64,000 nt of DNA from a virus, in IMG/VR virus record IMGVR_UViG_3300025138_000025, positions 24,166 through 88,165 of that record, one strand, 5' to 3'. The translations under genes were made by a program, and so were the position numbers. The number at the start of each line of letters is the position of its first letter. The first letter of the stretch is position 1. Below the pieces are notes generated by a model. It saw only the letters and a list, made by a program, of their open reading frames with translations, ran no database searches and was not told where the DNA came from. This document shows positions 48,859 to 59,100 of this stretch, one piece after another.

Positions 48859-49775
48859 TGAGAAACATACCTGTAACAGCAGTAGACCAGTATGATTTTT
48901 TAGCACACAGGCGTGAGCAAGAAAAGTTACATTGGGAAAAGAAAAGCGCACTAACAGAGTTAGACTCAATTCTTACTGTTGAAATAAATACTACAGAGTT
49001 ATGTAATAGAACTTGTGTCTTTTGTCCGAGACACGACCCCAAAGTATTTCCAAATAGAAACTTGCATCTTACCACAAAAGGAGCCGAAACAATCGGTCTC
49101 GAACTAGGTAAGGCAGGTTTTAGTGGAAAAATATCATTGAGTGGATTCGGAGAGAATTTACTTAATCCAAATTTCAGAGAGATAGTTCATATCTTTCGAC
49201 ACACAGTTCCATTAGCAACTTTAGAGTGTAATACTAATGGAGATAAATTAACCCAAACATACGCACAAGAACTATTTGAATATAGTGGATTAGACTTGAT
49301 TTACATAAATCTTTATGATGGTGTAGAACAAATGACTCACTTTGATAAAGTTATGAAGAACATACCTGAAGAAAAGTACAAATATCGTATGCATTGGGGT
49401 GACTTTAAAGACCATGGCTTAATACTTAACAACCGTAGCGGGGTCATCGATTGGGTAGGTATAGAAGAATCTAGTATAACTTCTTTAAAAGGAAAGCCAT
49501 GTCACTATCCTTTCTACAAAATGTTCGTAGATTGGAATGGAGATGTTCTATTTTGTAGTAACGACTGGGGTAGGGAACATGTTGTGGGAAATTTGCTGCA
49601 AGATACATTACACAATGTATGGTTCGGTAAACCTATGACAAAAATTCGTAAAAAATTAATGAGAGGAGACAGGTCACAAAGCCCTTGTAATAAGTGTAGT
49701 GTAGACGGTTCTCTGTTTGGAAAAGAATCTTTCAATCTAGTAAAGGAGTACTATGAAAATCGCAGTAACAGGTAG
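48858..49775 (+). CDS. Radical SAM/SPASM enzyme (glycan cassette)
   Basis: A 305-residue enzyme, homologous in plan to the one at 16937. CNRTCVFC at 49-56 binds the SAM cluster; SLSGFGENLLNPNF (about 95-108) is the GGE-like motif; a SPASM set follows (GKPCHYPF about 213-220, LFCSNDWG about 230-237, and SPCNKC near the C-terminus). A 40-residue N-terminal extension is extra. It may epimerise, dehydrate or oxidise a sugar, or modify a peptide. Starts directly at the end of the GT8-like gene. Confidence 0.8.
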   Translation: MRNIPVTAVDQYDFLAHRREQEKLHWEKKSALTELDSILTVEINTTELCNRTCVFCPRHDPKVFPNRNLHLTTKGAETIGLELGKAGFSGKISLSGFGENLLNPNFREIVHIFRHTVPLATLECNTNGDKLTQTYAQELFEYSGLDLIYINLYDGVEQMTHFDKVMKNIPEEKYKYRMHWGDFKDHGLILNNRSGVIDWVGIEESSITSLKGKPCHYPFYKMFVDWNGDVLFCSNDWGREHVVGNLLQDTLHNVWFGKPMTKIRKKLMRGDRSQSPCNKCSVDGSLFGKESFNLVKEYYENRSNR

Positions 49776-50256
49776 CAGTAAATTAGCAAATTATATACAA
49801 GGTAATAAAATAAGAGTAGAGTTTGGGGCAGATTGGTCACAATATGATGTATTCGTAAACAATGCTCATGTAGAGTGGGAACAATGCAGACTTCTCGAAG
49901 AAGTGTATGAGGTATGGAAAGATGATGAAACTAAAACAATAGTTAATATTTCGTCAAGAGCCCATCAACCTAATATATCTAAAGGATATAAGTACGCTGC
50001 ACAAAAGGCCGCTCTAAATCATATGGCAACTAACTTAAATTATAACAGTAATGCCAAGTGTAGAATTGCTACAATCAATTTTGGGTTATTAGAGTCTTCA
50101 ATGCATTCAAGTATCTCATACGAGAGAGCAGGTGAGTGGGTAGATTGGGTGATAAAAAACCCAGACATTACTGAAATAACAATTGAAAATCCTGGAAATT
50201 ATATCCAAATTCAGAATGAAAAAGAAATCGCTAGAAGTTTGGGATTGAAGTCATAA
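49753..50256 (+). CDS. Short SDR-like dehydrogenase/epimerase
   Basis: A 167-residue protein, short for the SDR family (about 250). AVTGSS (4-9) is a degenerate nucleotide loop, VNNA (35-38) the NNAG-like strand, NISSRA (65-70) the Ser position, and Tyr81-AAQ-Lys85 the catalytic YxxxK. The middle helices are reduced. Plausible role: reduction or epimerisation of a sugar precursor with NAD(P)H. Between the SPASM and GT29-like genes, overlapping the first by 23 nt. Confidence 0.65.
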   Translation: MKIAVTGSSKLANYIQGNKIRVEFGADWSQYDVFVNNAHVEWEQCRLLEEVYEVWKDDETKTIVNISSRAHQPNISKGYKYAAQKAALNHMATNLNYNSNAKCRIATINFGLLESSMHSSISYERAGEWVDWVIKNPDITEITIENPGNYIQIQNEKEIARSLGLKS

Positions 50257-50885
50257 TGGGACGAGTAATATTAGTAGGAAATTCAGTAGAATTACTTCAA
50301 CACGAGTACGGCTCATATATTGACAGTTTTGACACAATTGTTAGATTTGGAAAAGGCATACCTACAAATGAGAATTTCGTCTCGATAGGTAAAAAAACTG
50401 ATATGTGGATTACAGGTTTCTTAAGACAGAAGTACTGGAAACACTTTAAAGACGCAAAAGTTTTATTTAACCGATGTCGAATACATATGGACAAAGAACC
50501 TATCACTCCTAAGGTAGAAGGATTAGAGTTTACGAATATGTTTAGTGATGAAGAGATACTAGAAATATTTGATTTGGTAGGAGCTATCAATGGTAAAGCA
50601 GATGGAGGCAATCGTCCTTCAGCAGGTTTCCTAGGTATAATGTATTTCTTGAATAAGTGTGAGTATGATAGTTTGGAAATTATAGGATTTGATTTCTTTG
50701 CTAAAAAGTTACCATTCTCCACAGGGGCAGACTATCCTGCTAGTTGGCATTTACCAGTTAATAGTATTTCAAAGACTCCTCATAATCCTAATGAGAGACA
50801 AATAGTAAAAGAACTATCCGATAGAGGTAGATTAAATTGGAAGATTCTCTCCAACTTAGAAGAAGAATATTTAGATTTTTCCTAG
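50256..50885 (+). CDS. GT29-like sialyltransferase homologue
   Basis: A 209-residue protein. VILVGNSVELL (4-14), IDSFDTIVRFG (22-32) and FVSIGKKTDMW (41-51) together follow the sialyl motif L pattern; RPSAGFLGIMYFL (121-133) follows motif S; PHNPNERQIVKEL has the His-x4-Glu of motif VS. Bacterial and phage GT29-like genes are rare but known in marine genomes. It would transfer sialic acid or a related acidic sugar from a CMP-sugar. Its 3' end overlaps the convergent minus-strand gene by 15 bp. Confidence 0.7.
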   Translation: MGRVILVGNSVELLQHEYGSYIDSFDTIVRFGKGIPTNENFVSIGKKTDMWITGFLRQKYWKHFKDAKVLFNRCRIHMDKEPITPKVEGLEFTNMFSDEEILEIFDLVGAINGKADGGNRPSAGFLGIMYFLNKCEYDSLEIIGFDFFAKKLPFSTGADYPASWHLPVNSISKTPHNPNERQIVKELSDRGRLNWKILSNLEEEYLDFS

Positions 50886-51821
50886 TCTAAATCCTACTTT
50901 CACCAAAGACCCAGCTACGCGTTTCTGCTTAGCTGATTTCAATAATAATTTTTCATTGTTCCTAGCATTTCTTAAGTTAATAGGTATGCTTGGAATCAAA
51001 TTAGTATACATATCCCAAGGTAGGGAGAGCTGTACACAAGTAGGTAACAGTAAGTAGTCTTTGATTAACCACTTATGTTGTATGTTTATTGTAAAAGATT
51101 TTCTTAACATTACATTATAGTTTACACTATCTAAAGGCCCAATGGCTTCTTTCTCTACTAGAATATCGTTTTTACCATTCATGTATAATGGTACAAATTT
51201 ATGTTGATAAGTTAGTAGCTTTCCGACGAAACATTCAGTACCTGCTTGATATAGCAGTCTGTCTATCTTTGGCATGTTAGGAGATTGAGCTGCTAGTGCA
51301 TCAGTCTCAGTTGGACAGAATAGTTCTTCCAATGGGAAAGTCTTTAACATGTTATAATTAAATATCATAAACTCTGGGTCAATGTTTTCCATTTTAGTTG
51401 GTGCAATAGGTATTTGTAAAATTCTGTAGAAGTCCTTGAATCTTGGATGTTTTCTAAAAACTCTTTTATGTGATAAGAAAGAAACAGAGCCACTAAAGAA
51501 ATCTTCATTAGGGAAGTTGTTTGCCCATTTACCATTTATTATATTATTACCACCTAGCCATACTATTCTTTTATGTAGTCCACCTTTATCTTTCCAATGG
51601 TCTAATAGATGTAGCATGCATTTTGCTAAGTCTGACTGTCTCCAAAAGGACTCATATATCTTTACGTTAGGAAAGTTATCCAGTATCCATTCTATAGGTG
51701 CTTCTGCCCAGTCTTTATTATTTACGTAAAGATGTATTCTTACTTCTTCTTTATCAGGCAGGAGTGAAGCTAAAGTAAACATACTCCATACTTTTTTATA
51801 GGGGTGTACTATTTCAATCAT
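50871..51821 (-). CDS. Hypothetical protein, last gene of the minus-strand operon
   Basis: A 316-residue protein. VIHLYVNNKDW-like strands near residue 30, VWLGGNNII (about 87-95) and a long C-terminal region suggest an alpha/beta enzyme, maybe a glycosyltransferase-like fold, but the metal motif is missing. It is the last gene of the structural module and overlaps the upstream gene by 8 bp. Function unknown. Confidence 0.55.
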   Translation of the reverse strand: MIEIVHPYKKVWSMFTLASLLPDKEEVRIHLYVNNKDWAEAPIEWILDNFPNVKIYESFWRQSDLAKCMLHLLDHWKDKGGLHKRIVWLGGNNIINGKWANNFPNEDFFSGSVSFLSHKRVFRKHPRFKDFYRILQIPIAPTKMENIDPEFMIFNYNMLKTFPLEELFCPTETDALAAQSPNMPKIDRLLYQAGTECFVGKLLTYQHKFVPLYMNGKNDILVEKEAIGPLDSVNYNVMLRKSFTINIQHKWLIKDYLLLPTCVQLSLPWDMYTNLIPSIPINLRNARNNEKLLLKSAKQKRVAGSLVKVGFRLGKI

Positions 51822-52725
51822 GTTTTTTTATCTTTTTAAATTCCCAAAAGTTGTTAATATACGCTTGGAGTCTTTCTTCTGCATCTTCGTCAAAATCAAA
51901 TATAATTCCAGAGTTTTTTGCTGAAAATATCTTACGAAGTGCAAGGTATGAGTCTCTATTTGATATCGTATCGTAAAAGCTCTCATAGGTTAGTAAATTT
52001 TTCTCTCTCGCTACTTTAGGAAAGCTAACAAGAGAAAGTTTCTTTCTGAGAAGGATTGCAATTAATCCCATCTCACTATTAGGTGCGGTAGCTACTTCAC
52101 TACTATTAAGTAGTAATTCATACCCACCTTCTTTTTTATTTAGTACATTAGCAGCACCAAATCTTCTTTTTAAATCTGCGATGTAGATAGGAGCGGTAAT
52201 TGGATGAGGTTTAATTTTATATCCTTCATTTACTAATTTACCTACTCTATTATAATCAATCACTGTTCCTTTACATAATAAGTTACTTCCTGGTGGAAAG
52301 ATAACTTTATCGTGAAACTCTGTGTTCCATTGTAAAGTATACTTGTTCTGTAAATTATTTTTTATCTTATCGATTCTTTCTTCATCTATTTTTATGTCTG
52401 AATTAGTAATCGATTTAAATAATTTAGTATTTATCTTTACAGAGTTAACTCTACAATATATTCCTTTACCTAAAAAATCTGTATACAACCATTTTCTAAT
52501 ACTGTGTAATTCATTAGTGTTAAACCATAAATCATATTCCCAGTCTATACCTTCATTAGTTTTTAGCTCTAATTTTCTTTTAAGGTTGGCTAAACCATCA
52601 AGGTCATCTTTAGGTCTAAAAGAAGAACCTGACTTCATAAAATGAGTTGCGACATCGCCCAGAGACTCATTTATTGTCATCGCTGTTAGCGGCTTCTTTT
52701 TAGGACGCTTTCTTGTTCTCTGCAT
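51814..52725 (-). CDS. Putative GT-B-like or capsule-type protein
   Basis: A 303-residue protein with a very basic start. The second half shows a pattern of GT-B or KpsC-type enzymes: YKIKPHPIT (Lys-Pro-His-Pro, about 168-176), a Leu-rich strand and NSEMGLIAILLRKKLSLVSFP (about 215-235), where such enzymes have Ser-x-x-x-Glu-Ala. It might be a surface-glycan enzyme or a structural chaperone. Weak evidence. Confidence 0.5.
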   Translation of the reverse strand: MQRTRKRPKKKPLTAMTINESLGDVATHFMKSGSSFRPKDDLDGLANLKRKLELKTNEGIDWEYDLWFNTNELHSIRKWLYTDFLGKGIYCRVNSVKINTKLFKSITNSDIKIDEERIDKIKNNLQNKYTLQWNTEFHDKVIFPPGSNLLCKGTVIDYNRVGKLVNEGYKIKPHPITAPIYIADLKRRFGAANVLNKKEGGYELLLNSSEVATAPNSEMGLIAILLRKKLSLVSFPKVAREKNLLTYESFYDTISNRDSYLALRKIFSAKNSGIIFDFDEDAEERLQAYINNFWEFKKIKKHD

Positions 52726-52867
52726 TTTTTGCCTCGAAAAGTTGTTTTTCCATATTCTTCATTCGTTCTTCCATTTCTCCAATGCTGTCAAATATTGCTA
52801 ACATCATTGATTCCAGTTTTTTATTGAGATAGTCTGGTGTAATCTCGTCGTTCGTTGGTTTTATCAT
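52700..52867 (-). CDS. Small coiled-coil protein (55 aa)
   Basis: A 55-residue ORF directly after the Thr-rich fibre gene and overlapping the next gene by 26 bp. Residues 14-50 form a heptad-like helix (MLAIFDSIGEMEERMKNMEKQL). It could be an assembly factor for a fibre, but that is inferred from position only. Confidence 0.55.
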   Translation of the reverse strand: MIKPTNDEITPDYLNKKLESMMLAIFDSIGEMEERMKNMEKQLFEAKNAENKKAS

Positions 52868-52870
52868 TTT

Positions 52871-55800
52871 TTAAGAATCGCTCCATTCTGAGCCATCCCA
52901 ATAAGACAATCCAAAGTCTGCAAGACTCGCAACTTCGGTATCAAATATTGTACCTGCTTGGGAGGCGGTTATTCTTTCAAATACTGTTGTTGTTGTATCG
53001 AAAGTAGTTGTTGTTAAGTGGTCAGTTGTTCTGTTTGTTTCTGTTGCTTTTGTAGTTTCAATAGTAGTTGTTGTAGTTCTACCTGTGGCAAAGATTGTTG
53101 TTTTTGTTGTTTCAAAAGTAGTACTTGTTCCAAATGTTGTTGTTCTAGCTGTTGCTGTATCTTTGGAAGTATCAAATGTACTTGTTGTAGTCCTACTTGA
53201 ACCAGTTGTTCTACTAGATGCGGTACCTCTATCTGTAGTGAAGGTACTTGTTGTTGTTCTACTTGATGCTGTCGCTCTTGTTGTAACTGTTCCTTGTGTA
53301 GTTGCAAAAGTAGTAGTAGTAGCTCTACTCGACGCTGTACTTCTAGTTGTATTAAATGTTGTAGTTGTAGAATGAGACGTTCCAGTTGCTCTAGAAGAAG
53401 CTCTTGAAGTAATATAAGCAGTCTCATAAGCTGTTGACTGAGTAGTATTAGTGCTTCTACTTGTATTTGTAGACTGAGCAGTATTAGTACTTCTAGCTGT
53501 GTTAGTAGCCTGAGTAGTGTTTGTACTTCTGCTTGTGTTTGTACCTTGAGTAGTAGTATATGAACTAATAGTAGCGAATGTTGTATTATCTATATAAGCA
53601 GTTGCAGTTATAAACGTAGTTGAAGTATTAGTTGTTTGTGATGTATTAGTACTTCTAGCTGTGTTAGTAGCCTGAACAGTATTTGTACTTCTACTTGTAC
53701 CAAATGATGTATTATTTGTAAAGGCTGTATTATTAGTAAACCCAGTACTTCTACTTGTATTAGTAGCTTGACTTGTGTTTGTACTTTTACTTGTAGAAAA
53801 TGATGTATTATTTGTAAAGGCTGTATTATTAGTAAACCCAGTACTTCTACTTGTATTAGTAGCTTGAGTAGTATTTGTACTTCTGCTTGTGCCAAATGCT
53901 GTGTTATCAATATACGCTGTAGAGGTATTTGTGTTTCTAGCAGTATTCGTTGCTTGAGTAGTAGTATAAGATGTTATAGTTGCAAATGATGTGTTATCGA
54001 TATACGCTGTAGCTGTATTGGTGTTTCTAGCTGTATTCGTGTTTCTAGCTGTGTTTGTATTCCTTGAAGTTCCAAATGCTGTGTTATCTATGTAAGCCGT
54101 AATTCTAGAAGTGTTAGTGTTTCTTGAAGTTCCAAATGCTGTATTATCTATGTAAGCTGTAATTCTGCTAGTGTTAGTGTTTCTTGATGTGTTTGTTGCT
54201 TGACTAGTGTTATATGCAGTACTTCTACTCGTGTTTGTATTTCTAGCTGTATTTGTAGCAAAAGCAGTGGAGTTTGTAAATCCAGTAGAGTTTGTAAATG
54301 CAGTGTTTCTAGATGTATTCGTGTTTCTAGCAGTGTTTGTACTTCTAGATGTCGATCTATCATCTGTAGCAAAGTCAGTTCCGTTTTCTGGGTCAAAATT
54401 AAGATTTACAAAGGTTGTTATGTAAGTTGTTATATTTGTAAATCCAGTTGAGTTTGTAAACCCAGTACTTCTACTTGTGTTTGTATTTCTAGCTGTGTTA
54501 GTGTTTCTAGATGTATTATTTGTAAATCCAGTAGCGTTTGTAAATCCTGTCGATCTAGTTGTACCAAATGAAGTATTATTTGTAAATCCAGTTGAGTTTG
54601 TAAACCCAGTACTTCTACTTGTATTAGTCGCCTGTGTAGTATCGTACGCTGTACTATTAGTAAACGCAGTACTTCTACTTGTATTAGTCGCCTGTGTAGT
54701 ATCGTATGCAGTAGAGTTTGTAAATCCAGTACTATCGATATACGCTGTAGATGTGTTCGTGTTTCTACTTGTATTAGTAGCTTGAGTAGTATTTGTACTT
54801 CTGCTTGTTCCAAATGCTGTATTATCTATATACGCTGTAGAGGTATTTGTGTTTCTAGCAGTATTGGTAGCCTGTGTAGTAGTATAAGATGTTATAGTAG
54901 CAAATGTAGTATTGTCTATATAAGCAGTATCTCTAGCAGTGTTAGTGCTTCTACTTGTATTAGTCGACTGTGTAGTATCGTATGTTGTTATAGTAGCAAA
55001 TGTAGTATTGTCTATATAAGCAGTATCTCTAGCAGTGTTTGTACTTCTAGATGTTGCTGTACTTTGTGTAGTAGTATAAGCTGTTATAGTTGCAAATGAT
55101 GTGTTATCAATGTAAGCTGTAGAAGTTGCAAATGTAGTTGAGGTATTAGTTGTTTGCGTTGTATTTGTGCTTCTACTTGTATTTGTAGCCTGTGTAGTAT
55201 TTGTACTTACTGTTGTTCCAAATGCTGTATTATTTATAAAGGCAGTAATAGTAGCAAATGTAGTATTGTCTATATAAGCAGTACTTGTAGCAAAAGTAGT
55301 AACATCTACATAAGCTGTTGTTGTTGCAAAAGATGTGTTTCTGCTAGTACCTATTGTTGTATCGAACGCTGTTATATATGCAGTTATAGTATTAAATGCG
55401 GTAGTCGTAGCTTTACTTGTATTAAATGTTGTAGTCGTAGTATAAGCTGTCGTTGTTGACTGAGTCGTATTAAATGTTGTTGTTGTAGTAAATGCTGTAG
55501 TTGTAGTATACGCAGTAGTAGTACCTTGTGTAGTTGTAAAGGCAGTCGTTGTAGTATAAGCTGTTGTTGTAGTAAATGCTGTAGTTGTACTGGTCGTTGT
55601 AGCAAATGTAGTAGTTGTATCAAATGTCGTTGTTCTACTTGTGTCTGTTGTTCTGCTAGTGTCGAAAGTTGTACTTCTGCTTGTATCAAAAGTTGTTGTA
55701 GTATTATAATCAGTATCAAAAGTAGTAGTCGTATTGAATACTGTATTCTGCACTCCTGATATAGTACTAGTAGTTGTAGCAGTTTGTCTTGTAGTTGCAT

Positions 55801-55939
55801 GCGTAGCAGTAAATGGCCCTGCTAAAGAACCATTATCATTTACGTAAACTTCGTTGACACGACGAATGGTTCCGCTATCATTGATAGCGATAAATCTAAC
55901 CGTCCGTAATGTACCAGAATCGTTTACGAATATTGCCAT
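52871..55939 (-). CDS. Thr-rich repetitive virion protein (fibre), 1022 aa
   Basis: The N-terminal 50 residues contain three VNDSG/INDSG/VNDNG repeats, which occur at the base of marine-phage fibres. About 900 residues follow made almost only of T, S, N, A, R, Q, F, Y, D and I, in units of mostly six residues (for example TNTSRS, TNTARN, TAYIDN, TGFTNS). Thr/Ser stand at alternate positions, which fits one face of a beta-solenoid or a triple beta-helix. The last 40 residues (ASLADFGLSYWDGSEW) form an end domain. Most likely an extended tail fibre. There is no enzymatic motif. Confidence 0.75.
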   Translation of the reverse strand: MAIFVNDSGTLRTVRFIAINDSGTIRRVNEVYVNDNGSLAGPFTATHATTRQTATTTSTISGVQNTVFNTTTTFDTDYNTTTTFDTSRSTTFDTSRTTDTSRTTTFDTTTTFATTTSTTTAFTTTTAYTTTTAFTTTQGTTTAYTTTTAFTTTTTFNTTQSTTTAYTTTTTFNTSKATTTAFNTITAYITAFDTTIGTSRNTSFATTTAYVDVTTFATSTAYIDNTTFATITAFINNTAFGTTVSTNTTQATNTSRSTNTTQTTNTSTTFATSTAYIDNTSFATITAYTTTQSTATSRSTNTARDTAYIDNTTFATITTYDTTQSTNTSRSTNTARDTAYIDNTTFATITSYTTTQATNTARNTNTSTAYIDNTAFGTSRSTNTTQATNTSRNTNTSTAYIDSTGFTNSTAYDTTQATNTSRSTAFTNSTAYDTTQATNTSRSTGFTNSTGFTNNTSFGTTRSTGFTNATGFTNNTSRNTNTARNTNTSRSTGFTNSTGFTNITTYITTFVNLNFDPENGTDFATDDRSTSRSTNTARNTNTSRNTAFTNSTGFTNSTAFATNTARNTNTSRSTAYNTSQATNTSRNTNTSRITAYIDNTAFGTSRNTNTSRITAYIDNTAFGTSRNTNTARNTNTARNTNTATAYIDNTSFATITSYTTTQATNTARNTNTSTAYIDNTAFGTSRSTNTTQATNTSRSTGFTNNTAFTNNTSFSTSKSTNTSQATNTSRSTGFTNNTAFTNNTSFGTSRSTNTVQATNTARSTNTSQTTNTSTTFITATAYIDNTTFATISSYTTTQGTNTSRSTNTTQATNTARSTNTAQSTNTSRSTNTTQSTAYETAYITSRASSRATGTSHSTTTTFNTTRSTASSRATTTTFATTQGTVTTRATASSRTTTSTFTTDRGTASSRTTGSSRTTTSTFDTSKDTATARTTTFGTSTTFETTKTTIFATGRTTTTTIETTKATETNRTTDHLTTTTFDTTTTVFERITASQAGTIFDTEVASLADFGLSYWDGSEWSDS
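53020..55780 (-). repeat. Short-period coding repeats of the Thr-rich fibre
   Basis: The coding DNA is built from related 12-24-bp units (mostly 18 bp), such as the complement of TCTACTTGTATTAGTAGC and relatives, repeated dozens of times. They are imperfect, always in frame, and give long shadow ORFs on the other strand. The units are likely to expand and contract by slippage or recombination. Confidence 0.75.
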
Positions 55940-55942
55940 GTC

Positions 55943-56167
55943 TTAACTCGAGTATACGAAAAAGATGTGACCGCTAGCCGTACTTCCTACTCCGGTTGGA
56001 GCAGTGGTAGTAATTGTGTGTGGTAGTCGAGCTGAGGGCACTGTGCCTGATGTAATCTTGGCTGCTGCTATACCTGCACCTGAGAAGTTTGCACTGGAAT
56101 CCACGGCTTGCACACCGTCAATCTTTATCCCTGCATCTTCAATATTAAAATCTAATTTTTGTCCCAT
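55943..56167 (-). CDS. Small virion protein with fibre-like motif
   Basis: A 74-residue protein. GAGIAAAKITSGTVPSARL (about 30-48) resembles one unit of the tail-fibre repeat in the next gene upstream. It lies between two fibre genes and so is likely to be a fibre joint or a split end of the large fibre. Confidence 0.6.
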   Translation of the reverse strand: MGQKLDFNIEDAGIKIDGVQAVDSSANFSGAGIAAAKITSGTVPSARLPHTITTTAPTGVGSTASGHIFFVYSS

Positions 56168-56168
56168 T

Positions 56169-59100
56169 TTATACCTCTATTGTTGTTCTTATAAATTTAT
56201 AAGCCATTGTGTCACCGCTTGCTGGTGTCACTCTTAATCTTACAGAGCCACTACTTATATCTGCATCAAATGTTGCTTGTGCACCATTGTCAAATATAGA
56301 AGCGTACTGCGTTAAATAAACTGTTGTTCCGTCATGGAAAAGTGTTATTTCTAGTGATTGATAATCACTGTCTGTTGAATTTGTAATCTGTACTAAATAC
56401 TTAGCAGTTCTAAATACTGAAGCTGTAAAATTATCTAATGTAATAGTTGCTGTAGAACTTGAAGTTCCTGTGCCTGTATGAAAACCAGCTACTCCGTTTA
56501 TAGAAAGTTTTTGTGATGGAAAACTGTCTCCAACACCTAGACTACCTGTTGTATTTACTGAGGAAGCATTTATATTACTAAATATAACATTTCCTGTCAT
56601 GCTTTTACCACTAAGGGCTGCACTTGATAATTGTGTAGTTGTTACAGAGTTATTTGCAATCTCACTTGAACCAACAGCGTTTGCTGCTATTTTAGCTGCT
56701 GTTACAGCATTAGCATTTATTTTTGCAGTTGTTACTTGTAAAGCTCCTAGATGTATTGTATCTATTGAGCCAGTCTTTAATTCTGCGCTGTCTACTGCAT
56801 TGGCTGCTATCTCTGCTGAGCCTACTGCATCCGTAGCTATTAAGTCTGCAGTAATTAATCCTGATGATATCATACCTACATTGTTAATTGCATTGTCTGC
56901 CATCTTAGCTGCTGTTACTTGATCATCTCCGATATGTATTGTATCAATACTACCAGTTACTAATTCTGCTGAATCTACGGAGTTAGCCGCTAATTCTGAA
57001 GAGCCTACTGCACCTGCTGCTATATGTCTTGCTACTATTGAATCTGTTGCAATCTTTGTACCGTCTATGACGTTAGCTGCAAAGTCTGCTGTTTGGTCAA
57101 TAGCACCTGATGCTATCTTTCCTGCTACAACGGCTCCGGCTGCTAACTGATCTGAAGTTACCTGTCCGTCATCTATATGCTGAGTAAGAATAGCATTGTT
57201 TGCTATCTTAGAGCCTATGACTATACCACCACCTAATTCATCGGTTGTAATACTTCCGTTAACAATGTGGATTGCAGAAACAGAGTTAGATGCTAGTTCT
57301 GTAGCTGTTACAGCGTTTGTTTGTATCTTAGCTGTTGCTACAGAGTTACCTGCTAATTGTGCAGTGTTAACCTGTGCGTCATCAATATGTTTTGTTAAGA
57401 TACTATTCTGAGCAATCTTCGTACCATCCACAGCGTTATCTGCTATGTTGGATGTTGCTATTGTGTTGGCTGCTATTTTTGCGCTTGTTACTTGTAAGTT
57501 CCCTATGTGTGCAGTATCGATACTGCCATCTACGTAATGTTCTGAATTTATAGAGTCATCAGCAATTTTTGTTCCGTTTATTGCGTCAGCTGCAATGTCT
57601 GCACCAACTATAGTACCGTTTGCAATCTTTGCTGAAGTAACTGAATTGTCTGCTATTGCAGAAGCTGTTCCTGTTAAGTTACCTGTTACGTTTCCTTCTA
57701 AATCTGCTACTAGCGTACCTTTTGCATATCCTGTTCCTGAAGTATTTACAGTTGTAGTTGGTTGTACTTGTAAGTCTTTAAATATCTGCCATTTACCAGA
57801 ATCATCTGCGTTTCTGAATATACCTGAATATTTGTCTGTACCACCAGTATCGTATAATCCATAGAAACCTATATCAACTGCATCTGAACTTCCGTTGCCA
57901 GTTGCCATTGAGATAAGAGAGTCTCCAGTTGTAATTGTTGTAGCTGAAGCTGCGAATGAAGTTCCTGATACTGTCACGTTTCCTGAGAAAGTAACATTAC
58001 CTGACATTGTCTGTCCACTTAATGCGTCTGATTTAAGTTCTGCTACCGATACAGCGTTTGCTGCTATCTGTGTAGCTGCTACTGCATTTCCAGCTATTTC
58101 TACTGCGGAGACTGAATTTACTGCAAGTTTTGCATTTGTTACTTGGTCGTCTGCAATATGTATTGTGTCTATTGAGCCTGATACTAGTTCTGCAGTATCT
58201 ACTGTGTTAGCTGCTAAGTGTCTTGATAAAATTTGGTTAGTAGCAATTTTTGCTGAAGTAACATTGTTATCTGCTATCTTTGCTGTTGTTACATTAGCAT
58301 TTAATATTTTTGCTGTTATAACTGAATCAGAAGCTAGGTGTATGGCGTCTATTGAGCCACTAACTATTTCTGCTGTATCTACAGAGTTTGCAGCAAGTTG
58401 ATCTGCTGTAATCTGTGCATCGTCTATATGTCTTGTTAAAATACTATTAGATGCTATCTTACTACCATCTACTGCATTGTCTGCTATATTACCAGTAGCA
58501 ATAGTATTTGCAGCTATCTGGTCTGTTGTTATTTGGTTATCGTCTATGTGTCTTGTTAAAATACTATTAGAAGCAATCTTTGTACTATCTACTGCGTTGT
58601 CTGCTATCTTACCTGTTGCTATAGTATTATCTGCTATATCTCCTGATACAATAGTACCATCTGCGATATGGTCTGAAGCAATTACTCCAGAAGGTAGCTT
58701 AGCTGCTGTAATAGCATTATCTGCTATTTTACCAGTTGTTACATTACTATTAGCTATTTTAGCTGTAGTTACTTGTGAAGCTCCTATATGTATAGTATCT
58801 ATACTACCTGTTATTAGTTCTGCACTATCTACAGAGTTAGCGGCTAGTAAGTCTGCTGTTACAGTTCCACTTGGGATGTGTGTAGCTGTTACTGAATTGT
58901 TTGCTATTTCTGAACTGCCTACTGAATTTAGTGCAATTTTTGCACTTGTTACTGAGTTAGCGGCTAATTTAGCTGCTGTTACTTGTAAAGCCCCTAGATG
59001 TATTGTATCTATTGAACCAGTTTTTAATTCTGATGAATCTACTGCATTTGCTGATATTTCTGCGTTTGCTATAGCGTTAGCAGCTACGTGTCTTGCTACT

